Below, one piece after another: positions 34,904 to 43,581 of a stretch of 64,000 nt of DNA (the stretch's first letter is position 1; every line of letters begins with the position of its first letter). The notes beneath the pieces are model-generated. The model did no database searches, had not been told where the DNA came from, and worked only from the letters and a program-made list of their open reading frames with translations. The stretch is taken from positions 1 to 64,000 of the forward strand of contig CAYREY010000014.1 in assembly GCA_964423405.1 (NCBI GenBank), written 5' to 3'. The DNA comes from Bog-950 sp964423405 (GTDB lineage: Bacteria; Bacteroidota; Bacteroidia; Chitinophagales; LD1). The translations under genes were made by a program, and so were the position numbers.

Positions 34904-36106
34904 CACGGTTTTAAGCGACTGTAAAAACTTAGCACCCGTAGCGCCATCTACTACCCGGTGGTCGCAGCTAAGGGTTACTTTCATTCTGTTAGCCACTTTT
35001 ATTTCGCCGTTTATCACAGCCGGTTCCTGACGTATGCCGCCTACTGCCAGTATGCACGCATCGGGCGGGTTAATAATAGCTGTAAACTCTTCTATACCAA
35101 ACATGCCCAGGTTAGATATGGTAAAGGTGTTGCCCTGCATTTCGGCAGGTGCCAGTGCTTTGGTGGTAGCTTTCTCTGCCAGTGCTTTTGCCTCGGCCGA
35201 TATTTGTGCCACGGTTTTGTTATCGGCAAATTTAATTACCGGTACCAGCAGGCCATCTTCTACGGCAACAGCCATACCTATGTGTATGTGGTCGTTATAG
35301 CGGATGGTATCGCCCAGCCAGCTGCTGTTAACGTTAGGGTTTTGTCTTAACGCCAGTGCGGCGGCTTTAATTACTATATCGTTAAACGATACTTTTTTAG
35401 GTAGTACAGCATTTAACTGTGTGCGCAGGCCTACGGCATTATCCATGTTTATATCCATGGTTAAGTAAAAATGCGGTGCACCGTTTTTGCTTTCACTCAG
35501 TCGTTTGGCTATTGTTTTGCGCATCTGGCTTACGCGTATATCGCGGTAGCTTTCTTTGCCGGTTACAACTGTTGCGGCTACGGTAGTAGTGGCAGTAGTA
35601 GCCGATACATTCTCTAAATCGCGTTTGGTAATGCGGCCGTCTTCGCCGGTACCTTTTACGCTGGCCAGTTCAATGCCTTTTTCTTTGGCAATCATACGCG
35701 CCAGTGGCGATGCTTTAATCCTGTCCCTGCTGTTTTCTGTTACGGTAGTTTGTGATACGGTAGTTACAGCGGGTTCTTCTTTAGCAGGTGTAGTTTCTGT
35801 TTTAGTCTCTTGTTTGGTGGCTGGTTCGGCGGCAGGCGCACTATTTAGCAGGGCACTGAAATCTTCGCCCTCTTTACCTACTACGGCTATCAGGTCGCCT
35901 ATTTTAAGTGTATCGCCTTTTTTAGCAGCTACGTGTAATATAGTGCCGGTGTAGTAAGATTCGAGCGGTAAGGTTGCTTTATCGGTTTCTACTTCGGCCA
36001 GGGTATCGCCGCTTTTTATTTTATCGCCCACTTTAATAGTAAGGTCTGCCAGGAAACCTTCTTCCATGGTATCGGTCATGCGTCCCAATCGTATCGCTTC
36101 TGCCAT
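34874..36106 (-). CDS. Pyruvate dehydrogenase E2, dihydrolipoamide acetyltransferase
   Basis: E2 is the core of the pyruvate dehydrogenase complex and transfers acetyl groups from lipoamide to CoA. The 410-residue protein has one lipoyl domain with the modified lysine 43 in VETDKATLPL. It has a peripheral-subunit-binding domain at about residues 130-170 (ASPLARMIAKEKGIEL) and a catalytic domain with HRVVDG (His383). Only one lipoyl domain is present, where many relatives carry two. E1 and E3 are not in the window. A related branched-chain E2 is possible but less likely. Confidence 0.88.
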   Translation of the reverse strand: MAEAIRLGRMTDTMEEGFLADLTIKVGDKIKSGDTLAEVETDKATLPLESYYTGTILHVAAKKGDTLKIGDLIAVVGKEGEDFSALLNSAPAAEPATKQETKTETTPAKEEPAVTTVSQTTVTENSRDRIKASPLARMIAKEKGIELASVKGTGEDGRITKRDLENVSATTATTTVAATVVTGKESYRDIRVSQMRKTIAKRLSESKNGAPHFYLTMDINMDNAVGLRTQLNAVLPKKVSFNDIVIKAAALALRQNPNVNSSWLGDTIRYNDHIHIGMAVAVEDGLLVPVIKFADNKTVAQISAEAKALAEKATTKALAPAEMQGNTFTISNLGMFGIEEFTAIINPPDACILAVGGIRQEPAVINGEIKVANRMKVTLSCDHRVVDGATGAKFLQSLKTVLENPVSILL

Positions 36107-36165
36107 AATTCTGTTTTTGCTGTAACGAATTTAGAAAATGCCCTTTAAAAACAAGGGGTGCCGGT

Positions 36166-36408
36166 TTACGGGTTGTTGGTAAGCCCGTTGTTTATTGCCT
36201 GCTGCATTTTTTGTTTAGCATCGGCACTGAGTGTGCCGGCGCTGTTGCTTATCTGCTTTGCCTGCGTATCCAGTATGGCAGCTTGCTTAACAAACCTGCG
36301 GCACAGGTTGCAGTACAACAGGTGTACCCATAAGCCTAACCGCTGGCTAAACGTTAGTTTGCCCTCTTTTTTTACTTCGTGCAGGTAGGTAGCCTCTTTG
36401 CAGGTCAT
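36166..36408 (-). CDS. Small putative anti-sigma factor (zinc-finger type)
   Basis: The start at 36408 gives MTCKEATYLHEVKKEGKLTF and 80 residues. A longer frame from 36507 would overlap the sigma factor gene and run through low-complexity intergenic sequence. Residues C3, H9 and the later pair in CNLCRRF form a CxxxxxHx(n)CxxC pattern like the zinc-binding anti-sigma domain (zf-HC2/ZAS). There is no membrane helix, so it would be a soluble anti-sigma protein. It lies directly downstream of an ECF sigma gene, which is the usual arrangement. Sigma inhibition is inferred. Confidence 0.65.
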   Translation of the reverse strand: MTCKEATYLHEVKKEGKLTFSQRLGLWVHLLYCNLCRRFVKQAAILDTQAKQISNSAGTLSADAKQKMQQAINNGLTNNP

Positions 36409-36482
36409 TTTTTTAAATGTATAGTTTTCTTCTCTATTATTAGTTTTTTGCCGGCTGCCAATTGCTGACTGCCGACTGATTT

Positions 36483-37061
36483 TTACTTCCAGTTTTTTTG
36501 TATGCATTCGCGCAACTGTAGTTTGGCGCGGTGCATCAGTACCCAGTAGTTAGACGGGGTTATGCCCAATTCTTTACAAATTTCTTCGGTGTCCAGATCC
36601 TCCATGTTTTTAAGCACAAAAACGGCTGCTGTTTTTTCGGGTAATTTATCCAGACAGCCTTTCAGCGTATTGTTAAATTCTTCGGCTTCAACCTCTGTTT
36701 CCAGATCTTTTTTCCAGCCGGTTGGTGCTGCCGTATTGGTCCAGTGGCCTTCGCTACCTCCATCACTATCAAAAAAGTGGTTCATAAAACCATCTTTCGT
36801 GTCCTTATCTAAAATGCTTAGCTCGCTTTGGGTAGATTTTTTGCGGTAGTAGTCAATTATTTTGCGCTTAAGTATGGCGGTTAGCCATGTTTTTTCGCTG
36901 GCGTTACCTAAAAAACTATCGCGGCCTTTTAATGCGCTTAAAAAAGTTTCCTGCACCAGGTCTTCGGCTACTTCGGTTTTGCTTACCCGTGCTACCGCAT
37001 AGCCATACAAGGCATCGCTGTATAGGTCAATCCATAGTTCAGGTTTTAGCTCGGGGTGCAC
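36483..37061 (-). CDS. ECF RNA polymerase sigma factor
   Basis: The 192-residue protein has sigma region 2 (EVAEDLVQETFLSALKGRDSF, about residues 30-52, then WLTAILKRKIIDYYRKKS). It also has region 4 (LPEKTAAVFVLKNMEDLDTEEICKELGITPSNYWVLMHRAKLQLRE, about 139-185), with an acidic linker of about 50 residues between. ECF sigma factors direct RNA polymerase to stress or surface-function promoters. The next gene is a small putative anti-sigma factor. The linker is longer than in most ECF proteins. Confidence 0.9.
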   Translation of the reverse strand: MHPELKPELWIDLYSDALYGYAVARVSKTEVAEDLVQETFLSALKGRDSFLGNASEKTWLTAILKRKIIDYYRKKSTQSELSILDKDTKDGFMNHFFDSDGGSEGHWTNTAAPTGWKKDLETEVEAEEFNNTLKGCLDKLPEKTAAVFVLKNMEDLDTEEICKELGITPSNYWVLMHRAKLQLRECIQKNWK

Positions 37062-37140
37062 TTTTGTAAGTTTAATGTAGCTATTGAAACATAAAAAATA
37101 TCAGAGTAATCAGACCTACTGGTAAAAAATAACTATCGGG

Positions 37141-38472
37141 CTACTCCTCCAGCTTATATTCCTGTAGTTTTCGATACAGCGTAGTAAGCCCAATGTTCAT
37201 CAGGCGCGCTGCTTCGGTTTTGTTTTTATTGGTATGGCGCATCACTTTCTTTATGTGCTGCTTTTCTACCTCGGCCAGGTCAAAACTGTATTCGCCCGAT
37301 GTACCATCGCTGAAATCGAAAGGCAGATGCTCTGCCAGTAGTTCTTTATCGCATAGTATCAGGGAGCGCTCTATTACGTTTTTCAACTCACGTATATTGC
37401 CTTTCCACGGATGCTTTTTCAAAGCCGTTAAAAACTCTTTCGATACTTTGGGGAACGGCTTATTCATCCGGTCCGAAAACATTTTAATAAAATGGAACGC
37501 CAGTGGCTCCATATCGGTAGGGCGCTCTGCCAGCGATGGCAGGTGTATCTGAAACACCGATAAGCGGTAGTATAAATCTAAACGGAACGTGCCTTTATCG
37601 GCTTCTTGTTGCAGGTTACGATTGGTAGCTGCAATAATACGTACATCTACCTTGGTTGGCTTAGAATCGCCCACCTTATAAAACTCCTGTGTTTCCAATA
37701 CCCTCAAAAACTTAGCCTGCAGGTCTATATTCATTTCGCCTACCTCATCTAAAAAAATAGTGCCACCATTGGCCTCTTCCAGCAGGCCCTTTTTGTCTTT
37801 CACCGCACCGGTAAAGCCCCCGGCCTTATGGCCAAACAGCTCACTTTCCAGTATCTCTTTACCAAAGGCGCTACAGTTAACCGCTACAAACGGGTTCAAC
37901 CGGCGTTTACTCGATTCGTGAATGCTTTGCGAAAAAACTTCTTTACCTGTGCCGGTTTCACCCAGCAATAGTACCGTGGCCTCTGTTTGGGCTACTTTGG
38001 CAGCCAGTTCTTTAGCTTTTTGTATCAGCGGCGATTCGCCTACTATATTGTCGAAACTATACTTGTCTGATATCTTTTTTTCAAGCTGTTGTATGCGGTA
38101 TTGTAACTGCGATTTTTCTATCGCCTTGTTCAATAGAGGAATGATTTTTTGATTGTCCTGACCCTTTACCAGATAATCAAATGCGCCGTTTTTAATTGAT
38201 TTTACACCGTCTTCAATAGTGCCGAAACTGGTTATTACAATAATTTCTACAAACGGATATTTGCCTTTAATGGTTTGCACCAGCTCTACACCGTTGGCAT
38301 CGGGCAGGTTTACATCACTCAGTACAACTTTAACCTCTTCTTTAACTAATAATTTAAGGCCCGCCGCAGCATCTTCTGCATCCAGCACACGGAAGCCTTC
38401 TTTAGATATAATCCGCACCAGCAGGGCACGGAAATCATTGTCGTCATCAATTATTAAGATGGTTGAATTCAC
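37141..38472 (-). CDS. Sigma-54-dependent response regulator (NtrC type)
   Basis: The 443-residue protein has three parts. The receiver domain carries acidic residues 9-11 and phosphorylation site Asp53 in LSDVNLPDANG. The AAA+ domain has Walker A GETGTGKE at 171-178 and a sigma-54 contact loop written GGFTGA at 218-223 instead of GAFTGA. The C-terminal Fis-type helix-turn-helix includes NKTEAARLMNIGLTTLYRKL. It activates promoters of the -24/-12 type when phosphorylated. No kinase gene is beside it. A strong -24/-12 promoter exists elsewhere in the window, at 51102-51118. Confidence 0.93.
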   Translation of the reverse strand: MNSTILIIDDDNDFRALLVRIISKEGFRVLDAEDAAAGLKLLVKEEVKVVLSDVNLPDANGVELVQTIKGKYPFVEIIVITSFGTIEDGVKSIKNGAFDYLVKGQDNQKIIPLLNKAIEKSQLQYRIQQLEKKISDKYSFDNIVGESPLIQKAKELAAKVAQTEATVLLLGETGTGKEVFSQSIHESSKRRLNPFVAVNCSAFGKEILESELFGHKAGGFTGAVKDKKGLLEEANGGTIFLDEVGEMNIDLQAKFLRVLETQEFYKVGDSKPTKVDVRIIAATNRNLQQEADKGTFRLDLYYRLSVFQIHLPSLAERPTDMEPLAFHFIKMFSDRMNKPFPKVSKEFLTALKKHPWKGNIRELKNVIERSLILCDKELLAEHLPFDFSDGTSGEYSFDLAEVEKQHIKKVMRHTNKNKTEAARLMNIGLTTLYRKLQEYKLEE

Positions 38473-38502
38473 GCAGGCAAATTATTAATACAATCGTACA
38501 CT

Positions 38503-38527
38503 ACAACAATGTTAATACTATTGTTGT
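38503..38527. promoter_or_regulatory. Inverted repeat between SprB-type gene and NtrC gene
   Basis: ACAACAAT and ATTGTTGT are separated by nine bases. The site lies 30 bases before the start of the NtrC-type gene (minus strand) and 45 bases after the stop of the large adhesin gene. It may be an operator or a weak terminator. Confidence 0.4.
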
Positions 38528-38571
38528 GTTAATCAAAACGGGCATTGTCCAGTTTATAACTACACTCCATA

Positions 38572-41500
38572 TTAATGCAATAGCGTAATGGTGCCTTTAT
38601 AGTCGGCATCGCTGTGGTTGTTTATCCATACAAACTTAGCTGTATAAACATACACGCCCGATGGGGCTTTGGCCCCCTTGTAAGTGCCATCCCAGCTAAA
38701 GTTAATATCGGTGCTTTCAAACACCTTTTCGCCTATGCGGTTAAATACCTTTACCTCTATCTGTTTCAGCCCGTTAAGGTTGCCATACATTTGCCATAGG
38801 TCGTTAGTGCCATCGCTGTTAGGGGTAAAGGCGTTAGGTATAAAAATGTCGTAGTTGGGTATCACTGTTACTTCAAACTGCGATAGGCCGGTGCATCCTT
38901 CAGGCGTTGTTAGTACTACAAAATACTCCTGTGAGTATATACCGTCGAAAACAGGGTCGGCACAATCGTAGCAGGTAAGGCCCTGTTTGGGGTTCCAGTC
39001 GTAACTTACAGTGCCCTGGTAGTTGGTGCTGGTTTGTATTTGCAGCGTGTTGCCAAGCTTTACCTCTACCGGCGTAGGTGTTACGCTAAGGGTAAGCGAA
39101 TCGGGCTCCGTAACAATGCTGCTACTGTTGTACTGGCAGCCGTTGGCATCGGTAACAGTATAGGCGTAACTGCCTGCCCCCAGGTTGCTTAGTACACTGG
39201 TGCTATTAATATCGCCGGTAGAGAAGTTGTAGGTAAATGCCGGTGTGCCGCCTGCGGGTAATACCGTAATACTACCATCGGTATAATGATAACAGGTTGC
39301 CGGTACCGGAGTTTCGGTGGCGGTTAGCTCTTGTGGTTCATATACAGTAGCCGCAGTAGTTACCGTACATTGGTTAAAGTCAGTTACTGTAATGGTATAA
39401 CTACCGGCTGCAAGGTTGGCAAACACGCCGGTGGCCGAGTTGTAGTTATTGGTGCCATCAGTTGCTGCAAAACTAAACGTTGGGGTGCCGCCGGTAGGTG
39501 TAGTAGTTATAGTACCGGTAGCCGTGCCAAAGCATAGTACACTATCTACTTGTGCAGCTAACGCAAGCAACTGCGGTTCGGTTACGGTTATGGCCTGCAC
39601 TACCGTGCAGTTGTGTGTGTCGGTAATAGTTATGCTGTAGGTGCCTGCACCCACACCGGTGGCAATACTATCGGTACCTACGGCAGCACTCCAGGTGTAC
39701 ACGTACCCCGGTGTGCCACCCGATACCGTCAGGTTAATGTCTGCTGTTAAGTTGCCAAAACAATCAACATTTGTATGCGATTCACTGCTTATTAGCTGCG
39801 ATGGTTCGATAATAATAAAGGCATTGCTGGCGGTGCAGCCATTATCATCGGTTACAAGTACACTGTAGTTACCGGCAGCCAGGTTACTGGCGGTTCCGGT
39901 GGTACTTGCCGAGCCAGTCCAGCTAAAGGTATAAGGTACTGTACCGCCATTGGCAATTACCGATGCTTCACCATCGTTACTTTGGTAGCAGGTTAAATCT
40001 ATCTGCGATGGGGTAAGGCTCAATGGCTGTGCCGGTTCGGTAAGGGTAATATTAGGGCTGGTGGTACAGCCGTTAAAGTCGGTAATGGTAATGCTATAAA
40101 TTGCCGGGCTTAAACCGGTAGCCGAGTTGCTGGTGCTTACGTTCGGGTTCCAGGCATAGGTGTATGGTGCTGTACCACCGGTTACTGTCAGGTTAATAGA
40201 GCCATCGTTGGCTCCGAAGCACGATATGTTGTTTGATTGTATGGCCAACGTTACCGGTTGTGCAGGTTGGGTAAGCACTACCTGTATGGTTTTGGTACAA
40301 CTGGCCTGGTCAGTTACGGTTATATCGTAGTTGCCTGCTGCAAGTGTGTTGGCCGTATTGGTAGTACTAACGTTAGGCTGCCAGGTATAGGTATAAGTGG
40401 GGCCTGTTCCTCCCGAAACTGTAAGTGTAATATCACCATCGCTACCATTATAACAGCTTATATCGGTGTGCGTTTCCTGTATTACCATATCGGCTGGTTC
40501 ATTTATGGTAAAGGTGGCCGTTTGCTGGCAGGTGGCAGCATCGGTAGCTGTAACGGTATATGTTCCTGCTGGTTTGGCTACGGTTTGTCCGGTAGTTTGC
40601 CCTGCACCGCTCCAGGTGTATGTGTAAGGCGTAGTACCACCTACGGGGTTAGCTGTAGCACTGCCGTTGTTGCCAAAACAGGTTGCATCGGTAGCCGTAA
40701 CCGGTAGCGGTACTGCTGCTGGTTCGGTTACTGTTACACTACCTGTAAGCGAACACAGGTTCTGGTCGGTAGCTGTAATGTTGTAGGTGCCTGCCGGCAG
40801 GTTGCTTAGGCTAGCACCGGTTTGGTTATTGCTCCAGTTATAGGTAACCGTGCCAGTAGCATTTACAAAGTTAGCCGATGCGGTTGCTACAGTAGCCCCG
40901 TAGCAGGGCTCGTTGGTGTTGCTGGTAGTAAGGCTCTGCGGGCCCGGTTCGGCAACCGTTTCCGATACTGCTACTGTACAGCCGTTTCCATCGGTTATAT
41001 TGCCGGCATAGGTATTGGCTGTAAGGTTTGGCAGCACCGTGGTGCCCGCCGGTACCGGATTGCCTAGATAGGTATAGGGTGTTGTCCCTCCGCTTATGTT
41101 AAGGGTAACCGTACCATCGTTACCACCGTGGCATTTTACATCGGTATGCGATGTGGTAACGGTGAGTGCGCTGGCCGGTTGTGTTAATACCACACTATCG
41201 TACCGCATACAGTTGTTGGCATCGCTTATAGTAACATTGTATTGCCCCGCAGTTAAACCGGTAGGGTTATTAATGGACGAGACCCCGTTGTTCCAGGTGT
41301 AGGTGTAGGCTGGTGTGCCGCCATTGGCTGTTATGGTTATTGTACCAGAGGCATCTCCGTAGCAGTTTATATTGGTAGATGCCAGTGTGTGTGTAAACTG
41401 TGTGGGTTGGTTAATAGTAGCGCTGCCGGTAATGGTACAACCTTTATCATCAGTAGCAGTTACGGTGTAAGTACCTGCACCCAGGCTAAGGTTGTTTTGG

Positions 41501-43470
41501 GCCGATGATATATTGCTCCAGTAATACGTATAGGGTGGGTTGCCACCGGCAACGTTAGCCTGTGCACTACCGGTTTCCGATTGGTAGCAACTATCATTAA
41601 CGGTTGTAATATTAAGTGTTAGCGCTGGTGGCCCGGTTATGGTACCCGATACTGTTGCTGTGCAACCGGTGTTGTCGGTTACAGTTACGCTAACAGGCTC
41701 GGCAGCTAAACCGGTACGCACGGGGTTATTGGGCCCGGGCGGGCTCCAGGTATAATTAAAAGGCGCTGCCCCGCCCGATGTAATAGAAGCCACTGCCTGC
41801 CCATCGTTAGTGCCGGCGCAGGATGTGTTAACGGTAGTAAGGCTTGGGACAATAGGGCCACCGGGTCCGGTAATGGTTACGGTGCCGCTAAACGCATGGC
41901 TTGGTAAACCATCGCTGTAATTGTACGTGTACGTACCAACGGTAAGGTTGCTTATGGTAGGGCCGGTGCCACCGTTGCTCCAGGTAATATTTTGTGGAGG
42001 GTTGGCGGTGGTTACAGTAAGGGTAGCCGAACCATTATTGCCTCCAAAGCAGGTTACATTGGTAGATGATACCGATGAGGTAATACCGCAAGGCAACGCG
42101 GCAATAGTTTCGGTGTATTGTAATAAAGCCGAGCAGTTATTCGCATCGCGGAAATCGGCTATCCAGGTGCCGGCCGGTAACGACACCGTGTTGCCCGGAA
42201 ACCCCGCCCAGTTAACACCACTGTAAGGCGGTGTGCCTCCGCTAATGGTTATAGTAGCAGTACCATTGCCATTGCAGGGCGCATCGGTGTGCGATGTAGT
42301 AGCTGTTAATGCGGTGGGTTGCGTAACGTTATATTGTGCCGTGCTGGTGCATACACCATCGGTAACCGTTACTGCATAAGTGCCTGCTGTAATACCCGGT
42401 AAGGTGGCCGAGGTATTGCCACTGCCGCTCCAGGTATAGGTGTAGCCGCCATAGCCTGCCGATGGGCCAAAGCCACCAGCAGGTGTTAATGCTATACTGC
42501 CGTTACTGCCACCGTTACAAAGCGGCGGTGTAGTTACCTGTGTAAGCGTAATAGGTGGGTTAATTACTACATCGTGGCTGTAGGTATTGGTACAACCGCT
42601 TAAGTCGGTTATGGTAAGTGATACGTTGTACGTACCGGTGCTGGCATAGGTATGTGTAGGGTTTTGCAGGTTAGATGTAGTGCCATCTCCAAAATTCCAT
42701 GCCCACGATTGTACGCTACCCAGGCTACTGGTAGATATATCCTGAAACTGAAAAGTGGTATTGCAGCTTTGATAGTTTACACCACCCACCCAGTTACTGG
42801 TATTTAATACGCACACCTGCTGGTCGTTAGTGCCGCCACCGGTGGCACCGCTCCAGCCCCAGTTTACTATAGGGTTGCCACCAAAATAGCCATTAACCAT
42901 ATTAGGTATTACCAGCTGCTGGCGGATGTTGCCATCAAAATAAACAGTAAATGTGTTGGTATTAACATCCCAAACAACCCGCACCGTGTGCCATGCGCAA
43001 TCATCTATTACACTCTGGTTGGGCTGGGCAGGTACTGCTGCACCCAGGTTGTGGTTATACTGCCCGGCATAGTTTACACCAATGTGGTCGTAACCGGGGT
43101 CGCCTGCACTACCGTTTTGCCAGGTATCAAATTCTACTGCCAGCGAAAAGGGCTGGTTACTGCCGGCATACCCCATACCTTCGCCCTGGTTGCCCAGGCC
43201 ATTTGGGTTGCTGGTAAGTACAAATACAATTCCATCGGCGCCATTGCTGCCGTTACAACCCAGAAAAACGTTGAACGAAAAATCGAAAGAATTATTAAGG
43301 TTGATAGTTTGGTTCTGAAAGATAGCACCGGCCTGGTTTTCGGCATCGGGTGTAAGCCTGAAACAATTGCAGCCGCCTGCAGAGCTTGCGCTACCCAGTA
43401 TGGTATAATTCTGTGCCCATACCGGTATATATGTAATTGCGCATAACAACAACAGGTAAAGTTTTTTCAT
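38572..43470 (-). CDS. Giant T9SS surface protein: L-type lectin, PKD and about 15 SprB repeats
   Basis: The 1632-residue protein starts with a signal peptide (MKKLYLLLLCAITYIPVWA). Residues about 20-230 look like an L-type (legume-like) lectin domain (NNSFDFSFNVFLG, GADGIVFVL, SLAVEFDTWQNG, HTVRVVWD). A PKD domain follows at about 235-305 (SWAWNFGDGT). About 15 SprB-type repeats of some 76 residues run to about 1480, each with a C[FY]G..[ND]G start, a GGT.PYTY.W core and a final TEP or TQP. The end is a type B T9SS domain (IPNAFTPNSDGTNDLW, FNRIGEKVFES). SprB of Flavobacterium is the mobile gliding adhesin; here a sugar-binding, stalk-like adhesin is likely. Gliding itself is not shown. Confidence 0.9.
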   Translation of the reverse strand: MKKLYLLLLCAITYIPVWAQNYTILGSASSAGGCNCFRLTPDAENQAGAIFQNQTINLNNSFDFSFNVFLGCNGSNGADGIVFVLTSNPNGLGNQGEGMGYAGSNQPFSLAVEFDTWQNGSAGDPGYDHIGVNYAGQYNHNLGAAVPAQPNQSVIDDCAWHTVRVVWDVNTNTFTVYFDGNIRQQLVIPNMVNGYFGGNPIVNWGWSGATGGGTNDQQVCVLNTSNWVGGVNYQSCNTTFQFQDISTSSLGSVQSWAWNFGDGTTSNLQNPTHTYASTGTYNVSLTITDLSGCTNTYSHDVVINPPITLTQVTTPPLCNGGSNGSIALTPAGGFGPSAGYGGYTYTWSGSGNTSATLPGITAGTYAVTVTDGVCTSTAQYNVTQPTALTATTSHTDAPCNGNGTATITISGGTPPYSGVNWAGFPGNTVSLPAGTWIADFRDANNCSALLQYTETIAALPCGITSSVSSTNVTCFGGNNGSATLTVTTANPPQNITWSNGGTGPTISNLTVGTYTYNYSDGLPSHAFSGTVTITGPGGPIVPSLTTVNTSCAGTNDGQAVASITSGGAAPFNYTWSPPGPNNPVRTGLAAEPVSVTVTDNTGCTATVSGTITGPPALTLNITTVNDSCYQSETGSAQANVAGGNPPYTYYWSNISSAQNNLSLGAGTYTVTATDDKGCTITGSATINQPTQFTHTLASTNINCYGDASGTITITANGGTPAYTYTWNNGVSSINNPTGLTAGQYNVTISDANNCMRYDSVVLTQPASALTVTTSHTDVKCHGGNDGTVTLNISGGTTPYTYLGNPVPAGTTVLPNLTANTYAGNITDGNGCTVAVSETVAEPGPQSLTTSNTNEPCYGATVATASANFVNATGTVTYNWSNNQTGASLSNLPAGTYNITATDQNLCSLTGSVTVTEPAAVPLPVTATDATCFGNNGSATANPVGGTTPYTYTWSGAGQTTGQTVAKPAGTYTVTATDAATCQQTATFTINEPADMVIQETHTDISCYNGSDGDITLTVSGGTGPTYTYTWQPNVSTTNTANTLAAGNYDITVTDQASCTKTIQVVLTQPAQPVTLAIQSNNISCFGANDGSINLTVTGGTAPYTYAWNPNVSTSNSATGLSPAIYSITITDFNGCTTSPNITLTEPAQPLSLTPSQIDLTCYQSNDGEASVIANGGTVPYTFSWTGSASTTGTASNLAAGNYSVLVTDDNGCTASNAFIIIEPSQLISSESHTNVDCFGNLTADINLTVSGGTPGYVYTWSAAVGTDSIATGVGAGTYSITITDTHNCTVVQAITVTEPQLLALAAQVDSVLCFGTATGTITTTPTGGTPTFSFAATDGTNNYNSATGVFANLAAGSYTITVTDFNQCTVTTAATVYEPQELTATETPVPATCYHYTDGSITVLPAGGTPAFTYNFSTGDINSTSVLSNLGAGSYAYTVTDANGCQYNSSSIVTEPDSLTLSVTPTPVEVKLGNTLQIQTSTNYQGTVSYDWNPKQGLTCYDCADPVFDGIYSQEYFVVLTTPEGCTGLSQFEVTVIPNYDIFIPNAFTPNSDGTNDLWQMYGNLNGLKQIEVKVFNRIGEKVFESTDINFSWDGTYKGAKAPSGVYVYTAKFVWINNHSDADYKGTITLLH

Positions 43471-43523
43471 ATCAGTAATTTTGAGCGAATAAGATAGTGT
43501 AATATAATGGTTTGCTTAAAATA

Positions 43524-43557
43524 AAAAATCCTGTCTTGTTGAAAAGACAGGATTTTT
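43524..43557 (-). terminator. Terminator after rny
   Basis: AAAAATCCTGTCTT/AAGACAGGATTTTT with a small loop, A-rich and T-rich on the two sides. On the minus strand it directly follows the rny stop and precedes the giant adhesin gene. Confidence 0.88.
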
Positions 43558-43581
43558 ACAAAATTAGTTGGCTGTAATTGA

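Noticed and set aside
40237..43446. Long plus-strand ORFs inside the giant adhesin gene (for example 40237-40707 and 42988-43446)
   Set aside because: They are antisense shadows of the repetitive Thr/Gly-rich coding sequence and carry no domain or start signal.
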